DNA of 21,801 nucleotides from Candidatus Altarchaeales archaeon ex4484_96 (GTDB taxonomy: Archaea > Altiarchaeota > Altiarchaeia > IMC4 > QMZM01): assembly GCA_002254405.1 (NCBI GenBank), contig NJDH01000020.1:1-21801 (forward strand), in the 5' to 3' direction. Made by a program: the position numbers and the translations under genes. Below are positions 1-5,936 of this stretch, piece by piece. Below the pieces are notes generated by a model. It was not told where the DNA came from, searched no databases, and saw only the letters and a program-made list of their open reading frames with translations. The number at the start of each line of letters is the position of its first letter. Position 1 is the first letter of the stretch.

Positions 1-591
1 GGTTATCACCCCCTTCAGCTCAACCATTGAACCTGATACAGAAATGCCATAAACCGAGAGATTATATTCATCGGCCATCACGGAAAAAAAATTGGATGAT
101 AACTCGTTTAGGATAAATGATTTATTCAGTTGCCTTGAATGGTTTAGGAGGGTGAAAAATCCACAATCGATGTAGATGCTTATTTTGTTTGCGTATTCGA
201 TGCTTACGTGGGGGTAGCTGGTTGATGAAGCGGGATGTCTGCTGCTTTCAAGCATGAAGCCTTGTTTTAGGGGGGAGGTTTCGATGGTTTGGTTTATTTG
301 GGTTGAGGTGGTATTTTTTAGGTGTTCGCTTATTTTGGCTTCCAGTATGCTTTTGTTTCCGGCGGATAATGCGGTCTCGTATGCTGCCTGGTATGCGCTG
401 AATTTCATGAGGTTGGCGGTGGATAGCTTGTTTTTTTCTGTTTGGAGCATTACGTTAACCAACTGGCCTGATAGCATCGTTTTATGTGTTCTGCTCGCGT
501 CTGTTTGGGTGTGGTTGAGCATTATGAAGGATGATAGTAGTGCGAGTACTGCTAGCATAAAGGGTGAGTTGTAGTATCCTTTTTTGTTCAT
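1..591 (-). CDS. Membrane-anchored pilin-like protein, partial (C-terminus beyond left edge)
   Basis: I do not recognise a family. Read on the minus strand from the ATG at 591, the frame stays open for 197 codons to the window edge, so the gene is incomplete. Residues 1-4 are short and basic (MNKK), followed by GYYNSP and a hydrophobic stretch at about 11-25. This resembles archaeal type IV pilin-like precursors, where cleavage follows a Gly after Lys residues, but the usual Q-x-S-x-E signature is absent. The rest is hydrophilic, rich in Asn, Ser and Thr, with one Cys near residue 146, and looks extracellular. It diverges from another pilin-like gene at 646 and probably shares its TATA region. 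It could equally be a simple N-terminally anchored surface protein. The uninterrupted frame makes it very likely real; the pilin reading is inference. Confidence 0.72.
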   Translation of the reverse strand, partial: MNKKGYYNSPFMLAVLALLSSFIMLNHTQTDASRTHKTMLSGQLVNVMLQTEKNKLSTANLMKFSAYQAAYETALSAGNKSILEAKISEHLKNTTSTQINQTIETSPLKQGFMLESSRHPASSTSYPHVSIEYANKISIYIDCGFFTLLNHSRQLNKSFILNELSSNFFSVMADEYNLSVYGISVSGSMVELKGVIT

Positions 592-645
592 TTTATATAC
601 GTCAAGACATATATTTATTTATAGAACTTTAAAGTAAATAAATGT
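592..645. promoter_or_regulatory. Bidirectional archaeal promoter with one central TATA-like element
   Basis: The AT-rich element at about 608-622 (ATATATTTATTTATA) lies about 26 bases from the minus-strand start at 591 and about 31 from the plus-strand start at 646. These are the distances at which archaeal TATA boxes place transcription starts, so both transcripts would be leaderless or nearly so. Inferred from spacing only. Confidence 0.45.
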
Positions 646-893
646 ATGATGAAAAAAACAAAAGGACAAACCGCACCACTAGACATAATACTATGCATGC
701 TGCTCATAACAACACTAGCAACAATACTATACACCCTCCCAGAAGGCAGCCTAAAAAACACACTAACAAACAAAAACCAAAACCAAAAGAAAACATCGAA
801 GGCAAAGCGCTTTCATCCGCAAGCATCAAACTAAAAACACCAGACAGGGATGAGATAACAATATACCTGTGGATTAAATGGCAGACCCCCTAA
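646..893 (+). CDS. Small pilin-like membrane protein, needs a -1 frameshift at 753-759
   Basis: The frame starting at 646 (or the next ATG at 649) gives a convincing N-terminus: a basic KKTKGQ segment followed by about 20 hydrophobic residues. This matches archaeal class III signal peptides cut before Gln. Continuing in that frame gives low-complexity sequence ending at 834. Shifting -1 instead gives a charged, beta-like C-terminus (ENIEGKALSS, then IKLKTPDRDE) ending at TAA 891-893, about 82 residues in all. The switch point coincides with the canonical heptamer A-AAA-AAC at 753-759, correctly phased. The 3' end overlaps the convergent protease gene by 20 bases. It may be programmed frameshifting, a true mutation, or a missed A in a run of six. 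Confidence 0.5.
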
Positions 894-1968
894 TCTCGCG
901 AAACCGAGCTAAAGCAGATAAATACTCTGGAGTAATATAGCCGATTATTTTCCCACCCTCCTCGACAAAAACAAAACTCTTATCCAAAATCCCAAGAAGC
1001 TTATCTGAAACAATATCGCTTGAACTGAAAGTAACATAATCCCTGACCATAAATTCACCAACAGAGGAACCGCCCCCGGCAGATCCCTCCACCAGCTCAG
1101 GATTGAACATCCCCACCACAGCACCCGAAGCATCTACAACAGGATAATAGCTAAGCTGGGGTTTAATCGCATTCTCCATGAAATCACTCAAAGACATCGA
1201 CTCATGAACAAACTCATAGTCCCTAACAGCAGCATCCCCCAACGACAACCCAGCAAGAGCATGCCTTAATCTAACAACCCTCAGCTCCTGACCGGCCGCC
1301 ATATAGATCAAGGCACCAATCAGGATAATCCACAGATTAGGCAACAAAATACCGGCAAAAACCATAAACAAAGAAAGATACTGGCCCATGTTAGCGGCAA
1401 CAGCAGTAGCTCTCGCATAATCCATAAACAAAGCCAGAATAGCCCTGAAAACCCGACCCCCATCCATCGGAAAAATAGGCAATAGATTGAAAACAGCCAA
1501 CACAATATTAATATGTAAAAGAAACCTCAGCAACCCATCAAAAGAAAGAATCGCATCAGACATTTTAAGTAAATCCGCATCAGGAAACAACTCAGCACCC
1601 GGATAAGCAAACCACAACAAAACAAGAACAAAAAAAGCAAAAACAATATTAAATAATGGACCTGAAACAGCAACAATCAACTCGATATGTGGTTTTTCAG
1701 GTAATTCCACATGAGCGGCCCCCCCAATAGGTAAAAGCGTAATTTTTGGCACCTTAATACCCCAAAGCATCGCCACCCCAGAGTGCACCAGCTCATGTGA
1801 TACAACAACCGCAAACAACAAAACAAACAACAAAACCAGCTTCAAACCAGAAATAAAACCAGCAGTAAACCAGCCATAACCCAATAAAATAACAAGCAAT
1901 AAAATAAAGGTAACATGCAGCTCAATAGAAATACCGAATATGCTCATAATCCGGTAAGAAGACCTCAT
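874..1968 (-). CDS. Site-2-type membrane metalloprotease (M50) with C-terminal CBS pair
   Basis: An intramembrane zinc metalloprotease that would cut substrates inside or near the membrane. The zinc motif HELVH is at residues 58-62, and the second metal-ligand motif, FPMDGGR, is at about 166-172 (Asp169). Several hydrophobic segments fill residues 1-235, as in the archaeal S2P group. Residues 240-360 form two CBS-like repeats, which bind adenine nucleotides in other proteins and probably regulate this one. Length (364) is usual for CBS-fused members. The ATG at 1968 lies 3 bases after the stop of the upstream ilvN, whose last codons carry GGAGAGGGG as a good ribosome-binding site, so the two are co-translated. 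The functional link with acetolactate synthase is unclear. Family assignment is firm; the substrate is unknown. Confidence 0.93.
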   Translation of the reverse strand: MRSSYRIMSIFGISIELHVTFILLLVILLGYGWFTAGFISGLKLVLLFVLLFAVVVSHELVHSGVAMLWGIKVPKITLLPIGGAAHVELPEKPHIELIVAVSGPLFNIVFAFFVLVLLWFAYPGAELFPDADLLKMSDAILSFDGLLRFLLHINIVLAVFNLLPIFPMDGGRVFRAILALFMDYARATAVAANMGQYLSLFMVFAGILLPNLWIILIGALIYMAAGQELRVVRLRHALAGLSLGDAAVRDYEFVHESMSLSDFMENAIKPQLSYYPVVDASGAVVGMFNPELVEGSAGGGSSVGEFMVRDYVTFSSSDIVSDKLLGILDKSFVFVEEGGKIIGYITPEYLSALARFREIRGSAI

Positions 1969-1971
1969 AAG

Positions 1972-2451
1972 CTAACCCCTCTCCATAGCAGTCAAACCGG
2001 TTCTAGCCACAACCTTGATACCAAAACCCTTAACCAAATCAATGAAAGCATCAACCTTATCCGAGTCCCCGGTTATCTCAACACCCATCGTCTCAGGGCT
2101 TACATCCACAACCCGCCCCCTGAAAACATTAGCGTACTGTATAATCCTCGACTTCTGGCTTTCCCGGGGCACATGAACCTTAATGATGCAAAGCTCCCTG
2201 CAAACCGAGCTGCCAACATCGATATCTTTAACCTTAATGACATCAACAAGCTTATTCAACTGCTTCTCTATCTGCTCCAGTATCTTCTCATCGCCTCTGG
2301 TCAAAATAGTCATCCTCGCAATATGCGGTTCTTCTGTGCGCCCAACCGAAATGCTTTCGATGTTGAATCTCCTTCTAGTGAAAAGAGAAGCAACCCGCAT
2401 AAGCACCCCAGGTTCATGCTCCACTAATGCAATGAAAATATGAGGTCTCAT
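1972..2451 (-). CDS. ilvN: Acetolactate synthase small (regulatory) subunit
   Basis: The regulatory subunit of acetolactate synthase (acetohydroxyacid synthase), the first common enzyme of valine, leucine and isoleucine synthesis. It carries the feedback site for branched-chain amino acids. The N-terminal ACT domain is plain: HEPGVLMRVASLFTRRRFNIESISVG follows the IlvN/IlvH consensus, with a second ACT-like half to the end. From the ATG at 2451 the product is 159 residues, typical of the short form. An in-frame ATG at 2481 would add ten residues, but the TATA-like box at 2486-2497 predicts transcription starting near 2466, inside that extension, so I prefer 2451. No large subunit is present in the window. 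The downstream gene is a site-2 protease, 3 bases away. Confidence 0.93.
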   Translation of the reverse strand: MRPHIFIALVEHEPGVLMRVASLFTRRRFNIESISVGRTEEPHIARMTILTRGDEKILEQIEKQLNKLVDVIKVKDIDVGSSVCRELCIIKVHVPRESQKSRIIQYANVFRGRVVDVSPETMGVEITGDSDKVDAFIDLVKGFGIKVVARTGLTAMERG

Positions 2452-2460
2452 TTTAGGTAA

Positions 2461-2509
2461 AACACTATATAATACATTCAATCCAAATTATATAAGTTCA
2501 AACAACAAA
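2461..2509. promoter_or_regulatory. Interlocked divergent promoters for ilvN and aIF2-alpha
   Basis: Two TATA-like boxes lie 23 bases apart: CTATATAATAC at 2464-2474 and AATTATATAAGT at 2486-2497. Using about 25 bases from box to start, the left box would serve the rightward gene (start near 2494, ATG 2510) and the right box the leftward gene (start near 2466, ATG 2451). Each transcript would have a leader of about 15 bases. If so, the two initiation complexes would overlap and could compete. Confidence 0.45.
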
Positions 2510-3316
2510 ATGACCGAAGGAAAGAATAAAAAAAATGAATACCCCGAGGAAGGAGAAATAGTCATTGGCACAGTAGAGAACATATTCAAGCAGGGGGCTT
2601 TCGTAACACTCGACGAGTACAACAACAAACGAGGTATGCTCCATATTTCAGAGATATCCCTCAAGTGGGTAAGAAACATAAGAGATTATGTACGGGAAGG
2701 GCAGAAAACCGTAGTGCAGGTGCTTAGGATTAAAGCCGACCGGGGTCACATAGACCTCTCGCTGCGCAGGGTGAGTGAGGCACAGAAAAGAGAGAAACTA
2801 CAGGATGTCAAACAGAAACAAAGAGCAGATAAGCTACTTGAGATATTCGCTAAATCAAAGAAAATACCGGTAAACGAGGTAACAGACGCCTTAGAAAAAA
2901 AACTAATCGAAAAATACGGGTCAGTATACGAGGGACTGGAGGCCATCACATCAGATAACACAAGAATAGACGAACTGGAAGTCAAAAATGAATGGAGAGA
3001 CGACCTGCTTAAACTCATAAACGAAAACATTAAAGTACCCTATGTTGAGGTAACAGGATACGTCAAGCTTAAAAGCTATCAACCCGATGCTGTTGATAAA
3101 ATCAGGGAAGCGCTTAAGCGCATAAAAGAGCATCAAACAGAATCCGAGATAACAGTATTATATGATTCACCCCCAATCTACCGGGTTAACCTCAAATCAG
3201 AGGACTATAAAACAGCTGAAAAAGACCTCAGAGATTCAACCAAAGAGGGGATTGATTTCTTCAAAAAAAACAAGGGAACAGCCGAGTTCTTCAGGGAAAT
3301 ACTCCAAGAAGCATAA
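2510..3316 (+). CDS. Translation initiation factor 2 subunit alpha (aIF2-alpha)
   Basis: A subunit of the heterotrimeric aIF2 that brings initiator Met-tRNA to the small ribosomal subunit with GTP. Residues about 12-88 form an S1 RNA-binding domain (GEIVIGTVENIFKQGAFVTL, then the RGMLHISEIS core). A helical middle domain follows at about 90-175, then a C-terminal alpha/beta domain that contacts the gamma subunit. The length of 268 residues is normal. It is the first gene of a plus-strand set: nop10 begins 2 bases after its stop and a JAMM gene overlaps nop10. The order aIF2-alpha then nop10 is common in archaea and supports both calls. The ATG at 2510 is the only suitable start after the promoter boxes. 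Confidence 0.96.
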   Translation: MTEGKNKKNEYPEEGEIVIGTVENIFKQGAFVTLDEYNNKRGMLHISEISLKWVRNIRDYVREGQKTVVQVLRIKADRGHIDLSLRRVSEAQKREKLQDVKQKQRADKLLEIFAKSKKIPVNEVTDALEKKLIEKYGSVYEGLEAITSDNTRIDELEVKNEWRDDLLKLINENIKVPYVEVTGYVKLKSYQPDAVDKIREALKRIKEHQTESEITVLYDSPPIYRVNLKSEDYKTAEKDLRDSTKEGIDFFKKNKGTAEFFREILQEA

Positions 3317-3317
3317 A

Positions 3318-3470
3318 ATGCACTTACTTAAATGCCCCCGATGCCACCAGTACACCCTCAAGGAAGAATGCCCTGCATGCGGTATTAAAGCAGTCAACCC
3401 TAAACCAGCCCGTTTCGCACCGCAGGACCCATATGGTAAATACAGGCGATTGATGAAAAAAGGATGCTGA
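3318..3470 (+). CDS. nop10: H/ACA ribonucleoprotein protein Nop10
   Basis: A 50-residue protein of the H/ACA RNP that makes pseudouridine in rRNA, where Nop10 binds and stabilises the catalytic subunit Cbf5. A small N-terminal zinc ribbon carries two CxxC pairs (CPRCHQYTLKEECPAC; Cys6, Cys9, Cys18, Cys21). It is followed by the family tail with PKPARFAPQDPYGKYRR, the segment that wraps Cbf5. The ATG at 3318 sits 2 bases after the aIF2-alpha stop. A longer in-frame reading starting at 3162 would lie inside aIF2-alpha and is not real. Its TGA stop overlaps the ATG of the next gene by 7 bases, indicating translational coupling. Confidence 0.96.
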   Translation: MHLLKCPRCHQYTLKEECPACGIKAVNPKPARFAPQDPYGKYRRLMKKGC

Positions 3471-3829
3471 TTAAAAAAAACGCCCTAGAGTTTATCCTTG
3501 GAGTATCCCGCGAGCTTTATCCCAGAGAATTTTCCTGCCAGCTTCGAGGAACAGATGAGGTGATAGAGGAAGCGATTGTTTTGCCGAAGACCATATACGG
3601 GGAAGGATTCGCTTCAACCTACCTGAACATGAAACCAATAGACTCAAGCATAATAGGAAGCGCTCACTCCCACCCCACAGCAAACAACAAGCCATCAGCC
3701 CAAGACCTGCGTTTTTTCGAAAGCTTTGGATTAGTTCATCTGATAATCAAATACCCTCATAAAACAATAAGAGATATAGCAGCCTACAACAGAAACGGCG
3801 AGATAATGCCCGTGGAATCAACCCCCTGA
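3464..3829 (+). CDS. JAMM/MPN-domain metalloprotease-like protein
   Basis: A 121-residue protein made of one JAMM (MPN+) domain, the zinc isopeptidase fold that in archaea can remove ubiquitin-like SAMP proteins. The complete JAMM signature is visible: a candidate Glu22 in YPREFSC, then His68-Ser-His70-Pro with Ser78 and Asp81 (HSHP...SAQD). It should therefore be catalytically competent. The ATG at 3464 overlaps the nop10 stop. At the 3' end it overlaps the convergent LysE-type gene by 46 bases, which is long, but both reading frames keep sensible sequence there. Whether it acts on a SAMP-like protein cannot be told; no SAMP or E1-like gene is in the window. The fold call is firm, the substrate is unknown. 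Confidence 0.86.
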   Translation: MLIKKNALEFILGVSRELYPREFSCQLRGTDEVIEEAIVLPKTIYGEGFASTYLNMKPIDSSIIGSAHSHPTANNKPSAQDLRFFESFGLVHLIIKYPHKTIRDIAAYNRNGEIMPVESTP

Positions 3830-4464
3830 CCGATAAAATAAGCTGAAAGCAAACCCAGAAAAAAAGCCAATAATATCATCAGCGGCTTATAAACCCTCTT
3901 TAAAGAAGCTTCTTTCCCGCGTGATATCATAAAAGAAACAATAGTATAATACAATAAATCAGAGCCCCAGTGACCTACCACCACCAAAATCAGCCCGAAA
4001 TAACCCATCTGATTTAATCCCTCTAAAAGCAAAGCAGAACCGGCGGTAGCCCACCAGAGAGGAAAAGACGGGTTGAATAATGTGAAAACCACACCCCCGG
4101 CAACCGAACCACAAGCCAACTTACCGCTCATGGAACCGTTTCTGGCCCTGAAATCAGGAACACAACCTGAGTCACGATATAATATAAAGGATGTGAAAGC
4201 CAGCATCAAACCACCCAATAGATAAATCCATCCCCTATAGGATTGGATGAAAGAATAAAGCCCGTAAAAAATCAACACAATAATAAACAATTCCACAACA
4301 GCATGACCTATTATCGCAAGAGGCCCGGACCAGCGCCCCTTCTTAAGGGTGTCGGATATGACGAAAACCAGCAGCGGACCTGGTATCATCGCCCCCGAAA
4401 AACCCACCAAGAAACCCAGAGTCAATAGATAAAATAATAAGAGCACTGAATCCATATAATACAT
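3784..4464 (-). CDS. LysE/RhtB-family membrane exporter
   Basis: An inner-membrane translocator of the LysE superfamily, whose members export amino acids such as lysine, threonine or homoserine. It has about six hydrophobic segments over 226 residues, the normal size. The signature lies in the first helix and loop (LGFLVGFSGAMIPGPLLVFV), where the PGP motif is diagnostic. A second conserved part, TLFNPSFPLWWATAGSALL, occurs at about residue 130. It starts at ATG 4464 or, more likely for a leaderless transcript, at the ATG at 4455. It diverges from hisC with only 33 bases between starts, and its 3' end overlaps the JAMM gene. The exported compound cannot be inferred. Confidence 0.9.
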   Translation of the reverse strand: MYYMDSVLLLFYLLTLGFLVGFSGAMIPGPLLVFVISDTLKKGRWSGPLAIIGHAVVELFIIVLIFYGLYSFIQSYRGWIYLLGGLMLAFTSFILYRDSGCVPDFRARNGSMSGKLACGSVAGGVVFTLFNPSFPLWWATAGSALLLEGLNQMGYFGLILVVVGHWGSDLLYYTIVSFMISRGKEASLKRVYKPLMILLAFFLGLLSAYFIGQGVDSTGIISPFLL

Positions 4465-4497
4465 AATGTTTTTGTTTTATTAGATTCCTGAGCTAAA

Positions 4498-5538
4498 ATG
4501 AAATCCGAATTAAACAATAAGGTAAAGAAACACGTGTATGACATTAAACCTTATGTCCCTGGGAACACCGTTGAAAACTACATCAAACTGGCTTCGAATG
4601 AAAACAACTACGGCCCATCCCCGAAGGTGGTTGAGGCGTTGAAGGATTACGCGGATAAGGTTAACGTATACCCTCATCTGGATGATGAAGTCAGGATTGC
4701 GTTAAGCGGATACTGTGGGGTGGAAGAAAACAGCATCATAGCAGGTAATGGCTCAGATGAGCTTATCGAATTAATACTTAAGGTTTTCCGAGGGCCGGTG
4801 CTTTATTTTAATCCCACATTCGGCGAGTACTTGATATGCGCTCGGATATTAGGGGAGAAAACACATACAGTCAACCTTAGAGAGGATTTCAGCTTTCCGC
4901 TGGAGGAATATCTTATTAAAGCCAGGGAAGCGGGGGTTCTCTTTCTTTGCTCCCCAAACAATCCAACAGGCACGGTGATACCCAAAGAGGACATAATCGA
5001 GATACTTGAGCTGGGCAAACCCACGGTTGTGGACGAGGCCTATATTGAATTCGGCGGCGAATCTGTTATTTCTCTATTGGATGAATATGAGAATCTCATT
5101 ATCCCGCGGACTTTCTCTAAGGCGTTTGCTTTAGGGGGGTTGAGGATTGGTTACGCGATATCATCCCCTCAGATAATTGAGTTATTGCTTCGTGTTAAAC
5201 AGCCTTTTAGCGTGAACTGCTTCGCCCAGAAGGCTGCTGTTGTCGCATTAGAGGATGTTGCTTTCATGCGTAAGAATGTTGCGAAAATAATTGAGGACAG
5301 AAGATTATTATATGATAGGCTTAGCGCGAAATACCGGGCTTATAAATCGAATGCGAATTTTGTTTTAGTTGATTCCACGCCTTTAAGCGCGCAGCAGCTG
5401 TACGATAGGCTTTATGAGAGAAAGATTATTGTGAGGAAACTAGGTGTGTTCCCGGGATTCAAGGGGGATTACACCCGCATCAGCGTAGGCACCAGCCGCG
5501 AAAACCAGATACTGCTGGAAGCCTTGGATGAGATATAA
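4498..5538 (+). CDS. hisC: Histidinol-phosphate aminotransferase
   Basis: A PLP-dependent fold-type I aminotransferase that converts imidazole-acetol phosphate to histidinol phosphate in histidine synthesis. Visible landmarks are LASNENNYGPSP near residue 31, GNGSDELIEL near 83-92, SPNNPTGT at 152-159, DEAYIEF at 179-185, and the Schiff-base lysine Lys208 in RTFSKAFALGGLRIGY, with Arg216 after it. The length of 346 matches HisC. Related activities (aromatic or cobalamin-type CobD aminotransferases) share this fold, but YIKLASNEN and IEFGGES favour HisC. No other his genes are in the window. A TATA-like box at 4453-4466, inside the 5' end of the divergent exporter gene, fits its promoter. Confidence 0.93.
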   Translation: MKSELNNKVKKHVYDIKPYVPGNTVENYIKLASNENNYGPSPKVVEALKDYADKVNVYPHLDDEVRIALSGYCGVEENSIIAGNGSDELIELILKVFRGPVLYFNPTFGEYLICARILGEKTHTVNLREDFSFPLEEYLIKAREAGVLFLCSPNNPTGTVIPKEDIIEILELGKPTVVDEAYIEFGGESVISLLDEYENLIIPRTFSKAFALGGLRIGYAISSPQIIELLLRVKQPFSVNCFAQKAAVVALEDVAFMRKNVAKIIEDRRLLYDRLSAKYRAYKSNANFVLVDSTPLSAQQLYDRLYERKIIVRKLGVFPGFKGDYTRISVGTSRENQILLEALDEI

Positions 5539-5551
5539 TAATGCTGCATCC

Positions 5552-5560
5552 AATATATTC
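5552..5560 (+). promoter_or_regulatory. TATA box of the tRNA-Pro gene
   Basis: AATATATTC is centred about 25 bases before the first base of the tRNA at 5579, the expected archaeal spacing. No coding sequence overlaps it, since hisC ends at 5538. Confidence 0.5.
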
Positions 5561-5578
5561 TCTCACATAAGAATAGAT

Positions 5579-5651
5579 GGGACCGTGGGGTAGCTTGGCA
5601 TCCTTCCGGCTTTGGGAGCCGGGAACTCGAGTTCAAATCTCGGCGGTCCCA
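5579..5651 (+). tRNA. tRNA-Pro (anticodon TGG)
   Basis: A 73-base cloverleaf. The acceptor stem GGGACCG (5579-5585) pairs perfectly with CGGTCCC (5644-5650), with discriminator A at 5651. The anticodon stem CCGGC/GCCGG encloses the loop TTTGGGA, with anticodon TGG at 5613-5615. The T arm TCGAG-TTCAAAT-CTCGG is normal. The D arm GTGGGGTAGCTTGGCATCC has the usual archaeal proline form. No CCA is encoded, so it must be added after transcription. No intron is present. Confidence 0.97.
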
Positions 5652-5660
5652 TACTCTACC

Positions 5661-5684
5661 CCTTTCTTTTTGTAAAAAGAAAGG
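5661..5684 (+). terminator. Perfect 11-bp hairpin just after tRNA-Pro
   Basis: CCTTTCTTTTT and AAAAAGAAAGG pair perfectly around a GT loop, beginning 10 bases after the tRNA. The T-rich left arm gives the oligo-T signal that ends archaeal transcription, so this may end the tRNA transcript. It could also be part of the hairpin series that follows. Confidence 0.4.
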
Positions 5685-5695
5685 TGTAAGCTACG

Positions 5696-5741
5696 ACAAA
5701 ATCTTATAGATTTTGTGTACATCCAGCAGGGCTGGATTGTA
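5696..5741. repeat. Two adjacent short perfect inverted repeats
   Basis: ACAAAATC (5696-5703) pairs with GATTTTGT (5709-5716). Four bases later ATCCAGC (5721-5727) pairs with GCTGGAT (5731-5737), extendable with one bulge to TAC/GTA outside. Together with the hairpin at 5661 this makes three stem-loops in 80 bases. I see no coding frame here and do not recognise the element. Confidence 0.45.
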
Positions 5742-5782
5742 TCACCAAAAAGAAACCATATACTTTGTTAAATAGCTTTGAT

Positions 5783-5880
5783 CGAATAGGGAAGAGCGGG
5801 GTTGCCTGTCCTGGACGACAGGCCAGGGATAAGGGCGAGAAACCGCAGGTGTCTTGCCCTTATGTTCAGATAATCTAGTA
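5783..5880 (+). ncRNA. Candidate structured small RNA in the tRNA-esterase spacer
   Basis: A GC-rich island of about 75 bases stands out in an AT-rich spacer with no reading frame. It holds two stems: GCCTGTC (5804-5810) with GACAGGC (5817-5823), and ATAAGGGCGAG (5829-5839) with CTTGCCCTTAT (5853-5863). The second is eleven pairs including one G-U, around a 13-base loop. A TATA-like CCATATACTT at 5757-5766 would start transcription near 5785. I find no convincing C/D boxes and no H/ACA geometry, so the class is unknown. The strand is inferred from the promoter; the pairing itself is direct observation. Confidence 0.4.
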
Positions 5881-5936
5881 GTACATAAAGATGTTAATAA
5901 ATTAACTTGAATCGCCTAATGTAATCAATTTATACA

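Noticed and set aside
642..760. Coding use of the frame starting at ATG 642
   Set aside because: Before the heptamer this frame gives Asn/Thr/His-rich nonsense without hydrophobic segments, while the frame from 646 gives a clear signal and membrane helix. Only its part after about 756 looks coding.
2452..2481. Longer ilvN start at ATG 2481
   Set aside because: The predicted transcription start lies inside the extension, and the ACT domain begins right after the second ATG.
3162..3317. N-terminal extension of nop10
   Set aside because: It lies wholly inside the well-conserved C-terminus of aIF2-alpha in another frame, and Nop10 proteins are about 50-60 residues long.
5783..5900. H/ACA or C/D guide RNA identity for the hairpin island
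   Set aside because: The distance from stem to the nearest ACA (about 19 bases) and the lack of paired C and D boxes do not fit either class.
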